Shown here: positions 52,855-63,362 of the stretch, piece by piece
How the letters are laid out: the number at the start of each line of letters is the position of its first letter
Numbering within the stretch: the first letter of the stretch is position 1
From: Aphelenchoides besseyi
Taxonomy: Eukaryota > Nematoda > Chromadorea > Rhabditida > Aphelenchoididae
Assembly: GCA_024699855.1 (NCBI GenBank)
Contig: JAMPIQ010000002.1
Span: 12,896,001 to 12,960,000 of the forward strand
Direction of reading: 5' to 3'
Length of the DNA: 64,000 bases
The notes under the pieces: model-generated
Database searches by the model: none
Seen by the model: the letters and a program-made list of their open reading frames with translations, nothing else
Told to the model about the DNA's origin: nothing
Position numbers and translations under genes: made by a program

Positions 52855-53427
52855 AAGCGGCACAAATTTGAGAATCTCTGATACCTAATTCGTACATTTG
52901 GCTCAATAAAATCCTTACGTGTAGAACTGCGAGTCGAGGTTCGGGGATTTGCAGTAGACGAGCGGATTGCAATCCACTTTCATCGATTTGGAAACTCCTC
53001 CTTCGAAACATCTTCTATTCATTTCATTGTTTTACGGCGCGGTTGTTGATTCCGTTGCTCATTCTTTTCTCTTTTGGCTTGTCGAGTAGCCTCAAGTTGA
53101 TTTCGATTGGACATCTGAAGCTTTTACAGAGAATCTTTTTTGAACAGAAGAATCACCATGCCATTCACAGCAAACGTTTTTGAATTTATAAAGAAAAAGA
53201 TTGAAGAACGAGTTTGAAATCCGTAGAAGCGAAAAAAGTTTTACAGTAGTGAGATTGGACGTTGCGTAAATTTACTCAAAAAGTGAATGTAAATCTGTTG
53301 CAATTGAACGTTTTGTCAGTCGAGTTATTTTTTCCGGTTGCCGAAGAAGCGCTCAATTTTCCGATCGACAAAATCTTTGGCTAAACTTGTCAATGTTCCT
53401 ATTTTGATGCTCTAATACTCCTTTATG
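52855..53427. other. Noncoding, no supported gene
   Basis: No ORF of note or recognisable element. Confidence 0.35.
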
Positions 53428-54604
53428 TCAATTCAAACTAAACGCTAAAATTCAGGGCTAACGGCCGCAGTTACCCGGTGTGCTAGCGACGAGTTGATCA
53501 CGTTTCAACTGCAACAAAATCACCTGAAACCTCACAATCATAAGATCGATGTTTTGGATCGAGCGAACTCACAAGTTTGTTGATTTTATTGATCGAACAC
53601 AAAGTCGAACGTCCGTCATAGTAGAAGCGATTCTCAGCGTCTTTGTATTCCTGATGGTATGTCTGAATATCCAAATTGGCAAAATAACGCGTTCTATTTA
53701 GATCAAAAAGTTTCCAGCTACGACAGCAGCCATGAAACTTTTGGCCAGTAGTTTGCCCATGCCAAAAAGGAGTATATTGGCGACAATGTCGAGTTCTTTG
53801 CTCAATTAGGATTTCCACTTTCATATGCTTTAGCATAACAAACGAGAGATTCCCGTCCGAATCTACAGGAATCCAGTTGAGAGTTAAGAACGGGGAGACT
53901 TTTGATTGCCACGCATAAGAAAGAGACAGCCGTCGGGCATGTGTCAATGTTGTTGCGCACGTTTTGTCGTTTGTTATTTTTGCTCTTAGATATTGGAAGG
54001 AACACGCGTCAAAACTTTACCTTGTCGTTGTGCTTTGTTCTCAAAATGAATCGTATGGAAACGTGTAATGACGTTTTTGCTTTTTGATTTTGCGCAGTAC
54101 GTTTTGTGCTCAAAGTCCCGTCACTATTCAAAGCGAGTGATGGATTGAAAATTTTCGGTAATTTCGTTTGCATCCTTCCTTCAGTTGAAAGCTTTCCTCA
54201 TTTGAGCGCCCCACACTTTTGCCAGTCATTTGATTCTTGGTGTCAATTGTTGGGAAACTTCAGTTTACGTATTTCTTTACTTTGACACCAAAAACTACTC
54301 AGTGAGTTTGTGGACGGAACCCACGCTGTGTACTCCATGATTATTCTTACCTGTTGACTTGGTGTTAGTAAAACAGCGAACAGTAATACACGCTCTTTTT
54401 AAATTCACTAGTTATATCTTCGTCTATAATCGTCTTTTCATCGAAAATTCCATTAAGAGTTAGAGTCATATCTCTGATCGGATTAATTGTTGAATTTTCT
54501 TTGTACGAAAATGGTTTTAACGATACTTTCGGTCGTTGAATGTTGTTTGCCGTTTTGATTGAGAAAAACGAATGCGCGAGAATCCGGAAACAGGGTGCTT
54601 CCAC
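53428..54604 (-). CDS. Unrecognised gene, partly modelled
   Basis: The best exon is about 53905-53505: an open frame with LTLNWIPVDSDGNLSFVMLK, a Cys-containing KFHGCCRSWKLFDLNRTRYF, NRFYYDGRSTLC and SYDCEVS, ending at a GTGATT donor. A 3' exon with a TTTTAG acceptor could end it at 53428. An upstream exon near 54540-54390 (KVSLKPFSYKENSTINPI, LNGIFDEKTII) ends at a GT site with a 41-bp intron containing TACTAAC. How these pieces join is not resolved. The Cys content and NRT/NST sequons suggest a secreted or luminal protein. Family unknown. Confidence 0.3.
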
Positions 54605-54937
54605 CGGATTTCACAGAACTTTTCTCGTCAAATCCAACGCATTTTCCCACACCACAAATGCCAAATAATCGCCCGTCTGTTTTAGTAGCGCTTCGGAATT
54701 CGCCCGCTTATTTTGCTACTCCCTTGACGATCTGTGAAAGTAAATTCGCATCGTTGTTGGTCTCCGCTCGATGTGGCGGTGATGCCAAGAAAATATCGTC
54801 TCTTGTTCGTACGGTGGAGAAGACTTGTAAGGACGCAAGAGGCGGAACGTAATGAAGACTAACCTCGCTGCAGAGTGGTCGATTTGCTCACTAGAACAGA
54901 GGTGCCGACTTGTTTGCCGTCAGTTGCATCCGTAGCA
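54605..54937. other. Kir channel upstream region
   Basis: Contains a 47-bp GT-AG intron candidate (GTAAGG at about 54827, acceptor GCTGCAG at about 54873, with GACTAAC branch-like sequence), but none of the frames joins to the Kir reading frame without a stop. Likely a spliced 5' UTR. Confidence 0.3.
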
Positions 54938-57116
54938 ATGGAGACGAAACATCTTCTAACGGCCACAACAAGCTCGCCACAACGTTGTAGTCAAAGCAAC
55001 GATTCCGAACGTCGAACATCGCCGGCACCAGTGATTGACAAGTACGAAAGAAACCGATTTCTTCGTCCGCGAATCGGATCACGTAGAATCCGAAATCGTT
55101 TAGTTCAAAAGTACGGAATTGTCAACATCTCACTAGTCAACGTGCCGAAACAACATCGCAAATACTTCCGGTAAGTTTACATTTTTTGCTTCACCATCTG
55201 ATTGATGATTTTCATGGATTTCTTCACTACCATCATAGAAACCAAATGGCGCTGGTGCCTTTTGTTCTTTTCGCTGTCGTTCTTAACTTCCTGGAGTTTC
55301 TTTACATTGGTGTACTATACCATAGCATTATATCACGGCGACTTTGAGCACATAGACAACCCAAACTGGTAAGTTAACAAGCAATCCGTAGTGTATTACT
55401 AATTACTTGCTTATTCAATAGGAAGCCATGTGTATCCAACGGAGACACTTTTTTCAACTTATACATTTTCTCTTTCACAACACAATCGACAATCGGTGAG
55501 TTTCCTGTTGGCGGAAACGATTAAATTTTCGATTTTAAGGTTACGGGTTTAGGTAAGTGGTGATTATCCAATTTCGCGCTTCGATGCTCAATTCCTATCG
55601 CACTCCTTTATTTATACGTTAAAAGCGAATTCGTTTTTTGCGAATGAAATCACGCATGATCGTTACATTTTCAATGCACTAAGTGAACTTTTGATTGAGC
55701 AAACTGACAGCCTTCCAATGATGTTTGCAGACCTCAATTATCGCCTGTACTTTTTAAATCATTGCACTTAGTAATTAAGAGAAATTGGACAACAAAGATT
55801 ACGGAAACAAGCAAAATTTGTCAGAACAAAACACTCGGATTCATAATTGACTCTAGGAATCAAAAACCGACTTTAACATCAAATTCAGATATGCAACCGA
55901 TTCGTGTCCGTTGACAATCATGACTATGTGTGTTCAGTTTATGACGGGTGTTGTGTTACAAACATTGATGGCTGGAGTTATATTCGCGAAATTGGCCCGA
56001 CCGATTAAGAGAGCAGCTACGATTCTCTTTAGCAAACATGCTGTGATTTGTCAAAGAGATGGCAAATTGTGTTTACTCTTTAGAGTCGGGGATATGCGAA
56101 AGAGCTCTTTAGCCGAAGCGCACATACGATTACAAGTGAGTAAATTTGATTCTTACTTTATTGATACCAACTCTTACAGATGATCAAGAAATGTGTAACT
56201 CTCGAAAATGAGGTTTTACCTTTCCATCAGTTTGATATGAACGTTGGCTACGACTCCGTATTTATAAACCATAAAACTCGATATTCAACATTGTTTCAGG
56301 GTCTTGATCGTGTTTTTGTGATCTGGCCAATTACGATTTGTCATGAAATCGACGAAAGCTCCCCACTCTACGATGTTAGCAAGAAGTCATTGGCTAATTC
56401 GCGTTTTGAAATCATCGCCATCTTAGAAGGCGTTGTTGAAAGTGTCGGTAGTACTACTCAGGTGAGTGACCGGCAATCAGAAAACTACTTATGAAAAGAA
56501 GACAATTGGAATTGATTGAACATGGTGTTTTTAGGCTCGAACAAGTTACTTGCCGAACGAAATTTTGTGGGGCAAAAGGTGATCAAATGGTAGATGAAAT
56601 GTGAACTATTAGATTTAGGTTTGAAAAGCTAGTAACTTATCAACGGGATAATGGAGAGTACTTGATTGACTTCGAAAAATTTCACAATGTTTTCGATGTT
56701 GATATGCCCGAATGTTCGGCACGTGAATTGGATGAAATGCGGGTTTGTGTTTTAAACAACTGCTTAAAATGATTTGTTAGTTTTAGTCTACAAGCAGGTC
56801 TTCAGGCACTGGACTGTTGAAAAAAGTTTCGTTCGAAGACATACCACGACCTGTCGATCGAAACAGCATACCGACCGTCTCGTTACCAAACGTGAACGAA
56901 ACGTCCAATAATCGCGAGTATAACGATCGATGTATTATCATCGATTCTTCGGATGATGAAAAAGAAGAAGTACATTAATTATTGGAAACAATTTTAAGAA
57001 CAACTTTTCAGTTGAATGCTCGAGTTAGACGACGTTCATGTCTCGTATCCGATGAAAGCGATGTTGCACTGCGGAAGGAAAGCTTTCAAGTTCGACGCGG
57101 ACCGGATCTGTTTTAG
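54938..57116 (+). CDS. Inward-rectifier potassium channel (Kir)
   Basis: Multi-exon from about ATG 54938 to TAG 57116. Kir hallmarks: VQKYGIVNISLVNVPKQHRK before the slide helix, FFTTIIETKWRW, M1, a turret with NPNWKPCVSN, pore TTQSTIGYGFR, M2 FMTGVVLQTLMAGVIFAKLA, then the IgG-like C-terminal domain (ARPIKRAATILFSKHAVI, RVGDMRKSSLAEAHIRLQ, HEIDESSPLYDVS). The selectivity filter is encoded by a 13-nt microexon (55540-55552). The first intron (55171-55215) has no AG acceptor compatible with the frame. The C-terminus can end at 56978, or via a 42-bp intron continue through VRRRSCLVSDESDVAL to 57116. Sets resting potential in excitable or epithelial cells. N-terminal start is provisional. Confidence 0.92.
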
Positions 57117-57583
57117 TAGTTCGATATTCATGTGTACATCGTGTTATACAGGTGACTATTTTGCTCAGTTAGATGCTTTACCCAAATCGTTACATTTTGC
57201 CGGTATCCTACTTTGCATTACTACTTTGAACTATCATATTGTTTATTGAAAAGTTATGTTTATTATTAAAACAAATAAAAGAAGTATTATTCGCGTATAG
57301 TTCTGTCGAAGGTTGCTAATCAACAACGTCGGGAGTTGGTGTATCGGCTGAGGACTGAAGCTCGTAGTTTGTTGATTCAGTTTTGTGATTGTCAAACTTC
57401 AACTGACTCAGAAATGGACGTTGACAGTGCAGAGCTTGTCGAGCGAAATCGTTCAAAAGTTCGGTCCTGAAATTTGATCAATCAAGTTGGCCGATAAACA
57501 AAACTTTCGATAGAGGTTTACTTTTATTTACGTGGAATGAAAGTGCGTGATCATCAAATTGAATATCTGATGTCCACTAGATC
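57117..57583. other. Kir 3' region with one leftover ORF
   Basis: AATAAA at 57274-57279 probably ends the Kir transcript. Beyond it an open stretch at about 57297-57468 (VANQQRRELVYRLRTEARSL, then DCQTSTDSEMDVDS) reads protein-like but has no ATG start or clear splice partner. Confidence 0.35.
57274..57279 (+). terminator. Candidate poly(A) signal of Kir
   Basis: AATAAA, 158 nt past the stop at 57116. Confidence 0.45.
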
Positions 57584-58985
57584 ATGAAATTTTCTGAAAC
57601 GTATTTCGTATTTCTACTACTCTTTTCGCTTGTTGTATTGAGCAGTACGAAACGAATTCGTCGTGTCACTCAACAATCAACCAATCCGCGACTAAATTTG
57701 GTAAACCAGTTACTCAAAAATTATGACAGAGAGAAACCATCACAAGAGCCGGTTATTGTCTATACGTCGATGATCATTGAGCACCTACGTGAATTCGTAT
57801 GTTGGACTTATTATCTTTTACAACTTAAAAGATAATTGCAGAATGAATACGATTTGACTCTACACATGCAAGCAATGTTTATCATGAGTTGGCGTGATAC
57901 ACGACTCATCTGGGAGCCCCGAGACTTTGGAAACATAACGAAAATACCGTTTGATGACCACAAAGTTCAACGCTTTTGGCTACCGAAAGTCACTGCAAAA
58001 GCAATGTAAGTGACGTAAATACGATGAATAGAATGATTTGAAACGTGTAGTATGCCTATGCAACGATCTATTATCCAACCGATGAACACCGAATTGCTGA
58101 TTTCTTCCGAAGGTTTTGTCTACTCAATATCTCAGATCAGTACTCCGACTCTTTGCGAAAATCAAATGGAATTGTACCCATATGACACACCACACTGTTC
58201 GCTTTATATTGTGAACAGTAATATGGAAGATTTGTTCGTTAGATTTGTTAGAAAACTAACGATTGTATGTTTAGATTGATCTTCGGCAATCGTCACATGT
58301 TCGGATTACGCAACAGTTTTGTAAGCGGAAACAACGTAACACAAACCAAAGGATACGATATCTTGAACTTCACACTTCAACGCTATTATATAACAACCGA
58401 TGGCATGAAACCTCAAACTACCGAAGATCTTTCGTATACTCTAACCAAGAATGGAGAGAAACTTGAATCCGCCATTACAATGGGAAGTGTGATACACTAT
58501 CAGTTTTTCTTTCATCGAAACGTCGATCTTTACGTTCCGTACATTCTGTTGCCAATTTACGTTGGAACTTTGTAAGTTGTGTGATTCGTATCAAAGTAAT
58601 AACAAAATCTTTAGACTCGTTTTGTTGGCAGGAGCCGTAGACGATTTGAAAAAGTCACTGACCATCCTAGTTTTTGCTATTTTCTTTCAATTCAACACAC
58701 TATTTCGTGTGTCGCTCAGTTTACCACCCAATTACTTGAAGACCCCTTTCTGCAGTAAGTACGTGACAGTAGATCGTAAATTTGAGCGTACTTTCAGTGA
58801 AATACGGAATTGCTATTTTCGTGGAAACCATTGTGCTGCTCATCTACAAAATCGCATACACTTCTTTGCTTCAGAATTTTGCAAACGAAAAAGAAGTGAT
58901 TACAAATTTTTGCACAATCAATCGCTACTTTAAATACTTCGTTTTCATTCAAGCCATCTTTTGCACGTGGCTATTATTCTTCTGA
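57584..58985 (+). CDS. Cys-loop ligand-gated ion channel subunit (divergent)
   Basis: ATG 57584, signal peptide (FVFLLLFSLVVLSS), several 40-60-bp introns, TGA 58985. Ligand-binding domain features: MSWRDTRLIWEP (loop-D-like), a canonical Cys-loop CENQMELYPYDTPHC with 13 residues between the Cys pair, and FTLQRYYITT. Four hydrophobic segments follow: M1 PYILLPIYVGTL..., M2 SLTILVFAIFFQFNTLF ending in SLPPN, M3 YGIAIFVETIVLLIYKIAY and M4 YFKYFVFIQAIFCTWLLFF. M2 lacks the usual small polar pore pattern, and the M3-M4 loop is only about 25 residues with little room for an intracellular domain. A vicinal Cys pair in loop C was not seen, so a non-alpha subunit. Overlaps the homeobox gene by 12 bp. 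Confidence 0.83.
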
Positions 58986-59546
58986 GCTCAATAAAAGCTT
59001 TTGTTCAACTTCATCAGCACTGATCACCAGTTTTGAGAAATCTCGTTTCAACATCAATGAAAAGAACAGTTGAATCGAAACTAACCGTCGATGCAAAAAC
59101 CATAGAGAATTAAAAGCTGTTGATTGTAGTGGAACACCAAACGTCGACTGTCGAATTGGGAATGGACGAGGCGGTTGTTCGGCTTCTGATTTCACGCAAC
59201 GTGTTTTACTTTTGTAACGACGATTCTGATACCAAATTTTCACCTAAACATTTGTTTCTCTTGTCGAACACTAGTTGGTTACCTGCTGCTGTGAAAGACC
59301 CAAGAACGCAGCTAAACCGGCCCTCTTCTCGGGGGATACATATCGATGTTTCAAGAACTCGCTCTCCAACACATGAACTTGTATTGCCGTAAACGTAGAA
59401 CGTCGACGTTGTGATTTCCCGTTTCTGTTGATATCGGACGCTGCGGGACGTTCAATCGACTTGTTATCGGATTTCAACTGAGAAAAAGTCTTCTGATCAC
59501 CCAACAAACAGTCGATTGTAAATTTGGAGGAACTCAATGACGACAT
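58974..59546 (-). CDS. NK-type homeodomain transcription factor
   Basis: Two exons: 59546-59283 and 59243-58974 with a 39-bp intron inside the homeodomain (after LSQQQ). 177 residues. An EH1-like motif (FTIDCLLG) near residue 10 suggests a Groucho-dependent repressor. Homeodomain: QRRRSTFTAIQVHVLESEF, YVSPEKRAGLAAFLGLSQQQ, VKIWYQNRRYKSK. Gln50 and Tyr54 are typical of the NK-2 class, while WYQNRR also occurs in BarH-type proteins, so the exact class is open. Start chosen at the ATG just before the EH1 motif and 8 nt after a TTTTAG acceptor-like site; an earlier in-frame ATG (59603) adds a hydrophobic stretch and is less likely. Confidence 0.82.
58990..58995 (+). terminator. Poly(A) signal of the Cys-loop channel, inside the antisense homeobox coding exon
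   Basis: AATAAA starting 5 nt after the channel stop codon; it lies within the last coding exon of the NK-type gene on the other strand. Confidence 0.55.
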
Positions 59547-60212
59547 GCAACAGTCTAAAATCAATAGAATCGATCTCTTAAACTGTTTCATCAAAAATAC
59601 CAATAATTTTCAAAGACAAAAACGATCGTAGCTAATGATGCGGAATATTGACGCAGAAGTGCAGCCTTAAGAAATCAATGTCCGTGCTACGATAATGTCA
59701 GCTTGACAATTGCCAATACGCACATCTGGACATTAAATTTAAGACGCCAATCCACCACGGCCAAATCATCCTAAACATCATCATAAAGCGGAACAAGTTG
59801 TTAATTCTCAAAATGCCACCGTAAAAGGTCGAGACAGCAAACGAGTGGCGGCAAAATGAATGGTCTCCGGCACACGTTTCCATTTGTCGGTCCGAATTGA
59901 TTTGGTCACCACGAAAAAAGTCTTTTGCTGTAGTTTACTGATTGGCGCGACATCGTTAGCGGTACATTTCTAAGTGTTAGATTGCCGTTTAGTTGTGCGG
60001 GATGTCTTTGGAAGTTCACCATACGGTGGCAAACCGCGAGAGCTAATGACCGCCGCAGAATCGTGTCTTTTCGCTCGAATGCTCGGCCTAATTAGTTAAA
60101 ACAGACACTTTCTTCACGACGTCTTCTTGCCGACTTCCGTTGCTTTTCCTTTCGCTTACCGCATTCGACTTTTGCCATATGCACTTTGCTGTCTGATGAT
60201 CAGTAGCAACAA
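59547..60212. promoter_or_regulatory. Divergent upstream region, NK-type homeobox / bHLH
   Basis: About 670 bp between two divergent transcription-factor genes. Short ORFs only. Probably regulatory for both. Confidence 0.4.
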
Positions 60213-61116
60213 ATGGATTACGGTAGTCAGAAAAGAACTTCATCTCATACACTTGGCGTTCAAAGTCTTTAAGGCGTGAATATCGAAGTCTGCATTTGGC
60301 ACTTCAGTTCAAGTGGTCGACGATGCGCACGACAGTTTACCGCAAAATCTTTGGATTCGGTTTCTTTTGCGAAATTCGGCTGCTCCACAAGTGTAGTCGG
60401 TTGGACGAATGGAGAACTATAAAAACACTGAATATTTGGAAGTTTGTTCCAACTTTCATTATGCTAATCACATTATTTCTTTTTAGCCTTGGACACAAAG
60501 CAATGGAAATGTTCAGTGGACATTGAATGGTGAAGATGACACCTACGAATTTGCCCAACAACTGAGCGAGCCCAAAACGGAGACTGGCAATCCGATGGAT
60601 CCATGTAGCAGTTCGAGTATTTGTCTTCGTGAAAACGAAACCGAGTGGACTGAAGATCGAAAAGCAGCGAATGTTCGTGAACGAAAGCGAATGTGCGGAA
60701 TCAACGTCGCTTTCATTGTAATTATACGGCGAACGACTATTCCAACAATTTTGATTTTAGGATCTTCGGAGCATAATCCCGACTTTTCCATACGAAAAGC
60801 GATTGTCCAAAATCGACACGTTGAATCTCGCGATTGCGTACATCAAAATGCTCGAAGAGATCTTGAACACCGAAACGGATGCCCACGAGTTCATTCAAAA
60901 CACCGTGAACCAAGTACGTATTGGTCGATCAAATGGAACAGTTTGGAGCACAAGTGGTAACTACACTTGTTTTAGTTCGTTTATTCATCGAACTTTAGAT
61001 TTGTTGGCACGTCTCAGTTGGATTCGTTGGGATCGACTTGGAATGAAAGCTATTCAGTAAATCCAACAAATTCACGTCTATTAGTCTTCGGTTTAATTAT
61101 TCGAAAAGTGTATTAG
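60213..61116 (+). CDS. PTF1A/FER-type bHLH transcription factor
   Basis: Five exons modelled from ATG 60213: a first short exon, one with [14 protein letters not shown], a large one from CCT at 60487 ([15 protein letters not shown] to [19 protein letters not shown]), one from GATCTTCGG ([20 protein letters not shown]), and a C-terminal exon ending about 61116. The basic region and helix 1 are the class A pattern (RxxANxRERxRM), and [20 protein letters not shown] is closest to PTF1A and FER3/FERD3L proteins. These bind E-boxes with an E-protein partner and specify neurons. The bHLH is split by a 45-bp intron in the loop side of helix 1. The 5' exons and last exon are less certain. It converges on the EB gene (54-bp gap). 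Confidence 0.78.
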
Positions 61117-61170
61117 ATCAGTAAACGTTTAATGAATGTGTTTTGTACAAGAAGTCACAAAACTTTTCGT

Positions 61171-62874
61171 CTACGACGATGGAAAATTGCTACCACGACC
61201 ACGGAAAATCAACTCAAAGTTTTTCAAAGCACGTTCGAGCCCTAATGGATCTTAAATAAAAGTCTAAGAATGAAATCAAGTTTTACAAACTAACCTGATG
61301 GATCGGTGCAAGCTTTTTGTCCAATAAAACTTTCCTGAAATAACAATAGTTTTCGAGCTACGAATAGAATTCTATACCGCCAATCTATAACCACATTGAC
61401 ATTGACAAACACCAAAACGACATTCCGAATTGGGCGGACATTGTTTATTAGCCACACACTTTTGCAAATGATCCACTGGTCTTACGCAACGGTCGACAAA
61501 CGGAATCTCTTCGATTATACACGACTTTTCGCAAGTTGGAAATCGTTGATCGTTTGTCTACAAAAAGAATACAATTAGAAAGAATCAGTCGACTTACTGG
61601 ACGAAAACCCAAACGACAAGCACATGCTCCTTGAACACACGACATTGCAACGCCACCTTCACATTGCTCATCGACTTGACATGGATCATCGCGATGTGCA
61701 ATACTAAGGCATTGGCCGTTACTATAAACTGGTGTTGGATCACGGCAAGGCATTGGACAGCAAAGTGATGTTTTCCAACCAGGTTCACTAACAGCAAAGC
61801 AGAAATGAGTTAAACGTCGACACTTTTGTTCTTCTGGAGCACCCGCATCACAGGATTGTCTTTAAAACATTAAATAATTTGGTGTAAAGACAACAGATTT
61901 ACGTTAAATCAGGATCACCATATGGACATCTCAAACGACAACAATGACCGATATACGGACTTCCGTAGGTCACACAGCGAAATCCAATGGGACAACTATC
62001 GGTGGTAGCGGCATGATCTAACATGTCCAAATCGTTGATAAATAGACGACGACAAGTTTGTTTCGGATGCATTCCATCAGGACATGCTGAAAATGAACTT
62101 AAATTGATTGAAAAACAAATCAAACAAACTTGCAAAACATCTATTTCGCATTGCATCACGACTTGTTCCCGGCGAACATTGGCACGTTCCAGCAATACAC
62201 GAATTGAAAGGATCAACGCAATGAGAGTCACGTTCACATGCTTGTCCCCAGCGAGCAACGCGCGTACATTCAACGCCATAGAGCTGTTGACCAGGCGGAC
62301 AAGCTTCAAATTTCACTGTCAAACAGATATCATTGAAGGTGACTTACGAACTGTGCACGTTCCGTTGTGAACACTTCCGCCCCAACATTCGCATTTCCCA
62401 TCACGACACAATAACGGCGGTTTGCAGTCTCGTTGACACGAATCTCCGATCTTATTTGGAGCTTAATAACAATCATTCAAAGAAGTTCGAAAAGAACGAT
62501 GACTTACCTAAACGACAAACCGTTTTCTGCGGTTCCATGTCATACTCTTCGAAGTTTGTTGGACACGAACAGCGGCCTTCTTTACAGACAGTATTTGCAC
62601 CATAACACTCTTCATCGAACAGACAATGATTGCCCACGAGTTTCTCTGAAGTAGACGCTTAAGATAAACAAAAAGTTTCGACATTTAACTTACGCGTGCA
62701 TGGGACATCGAAAGCTGCGTTAATAAGATCGATTGAAATCAGAAGCAAACATGAAATTAACAATGAACGTGAATTCGAACGTTTCGTTGATTCGAATTTG
62801 GCCGTCGGTCGGATCACCGACGTATCGAGAATCTTCACTGAATGTCGTTGCATTCGCATGCATTCACCGGTCAA
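61171..62874 (-). CDS. Secreted EB-module, Cys-rich protein
   Basis: Multi-exon, about 62874 to TAG ending at 61171. A hydrophobic signal (LLISCLLLISIDLINAAFD) lies some 35 residues after the first ATG, so the true start may be a later Met or the leader is unusually long. It is followed by repeated Cys modules of the EB type: CLFDEECYGANTVCKEGRC, then CERDSHCVDPFNSC / GTCQCSPG, CQVDEQCEGGVAMSC / CACRLGFRP and CVANKQCPPNSEC / CQCQCGYRL. Between them are less regular Cys blocks (CPIGFRCVTYGSPYIGHCCR). The EB module is typical of nematode extracellular proteins, with unknown ligands. The last exons (ESFIGQKACTDPS, then ALKNFELIFRGRG) end the chain. No TM segment seen, so secreted to matrix or body fluid is inferred. 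Confidence 0.8.
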
Positions 62875-63362
62875 CGGCGTGGTGAAAGCGCATTCGTCTG
62901 ATTAGGTGGAGGGATGGACGGCGATCGCGCGTTGTCGGAGATTTTTCGTGCGTTGACTGACGCACCTCTTCGCCTTTGATTCACGAGTCGGCGGATCTCC
63001 GCTCGATGAGCTACGACAGCAACCAATAGAAGCTACAGATCGGAGGCCGGCATTCATCCGTCGCTTGCGTTTGTGGTCAACAAACGTTGAAGACGAGTTG
63101 ACCGCTGATGGTCAAAATATGACGTAGAAATTTGTCAATATGCAATGATGGGGAAATGTCTTCTCTTTATTATCGATTTCCTTCAAAACGAATTGTCTTA
63201 AAAGTATAAAGTTTATTGGCCGGTAATTGAAAGTTTAGCACACAGAACGAATTTGAGAGCAAAGCAAAATGGACGGTAAAAGAAGACCAGAGACTTAGCC
63301 TACATAAATTACGCTTATAACTTATACCCAGTAAAAATAAGGCCACACAAATTTAATGGATT
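62875..63362. other. EB gene 5' flank and calumenin 3' flank
   Basis: About 490 bp noncoding, GC-rich near 62.9-63.1 kb. Likely EB gene promoter and calumenin 3' UTR. Confidence 0.4.
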
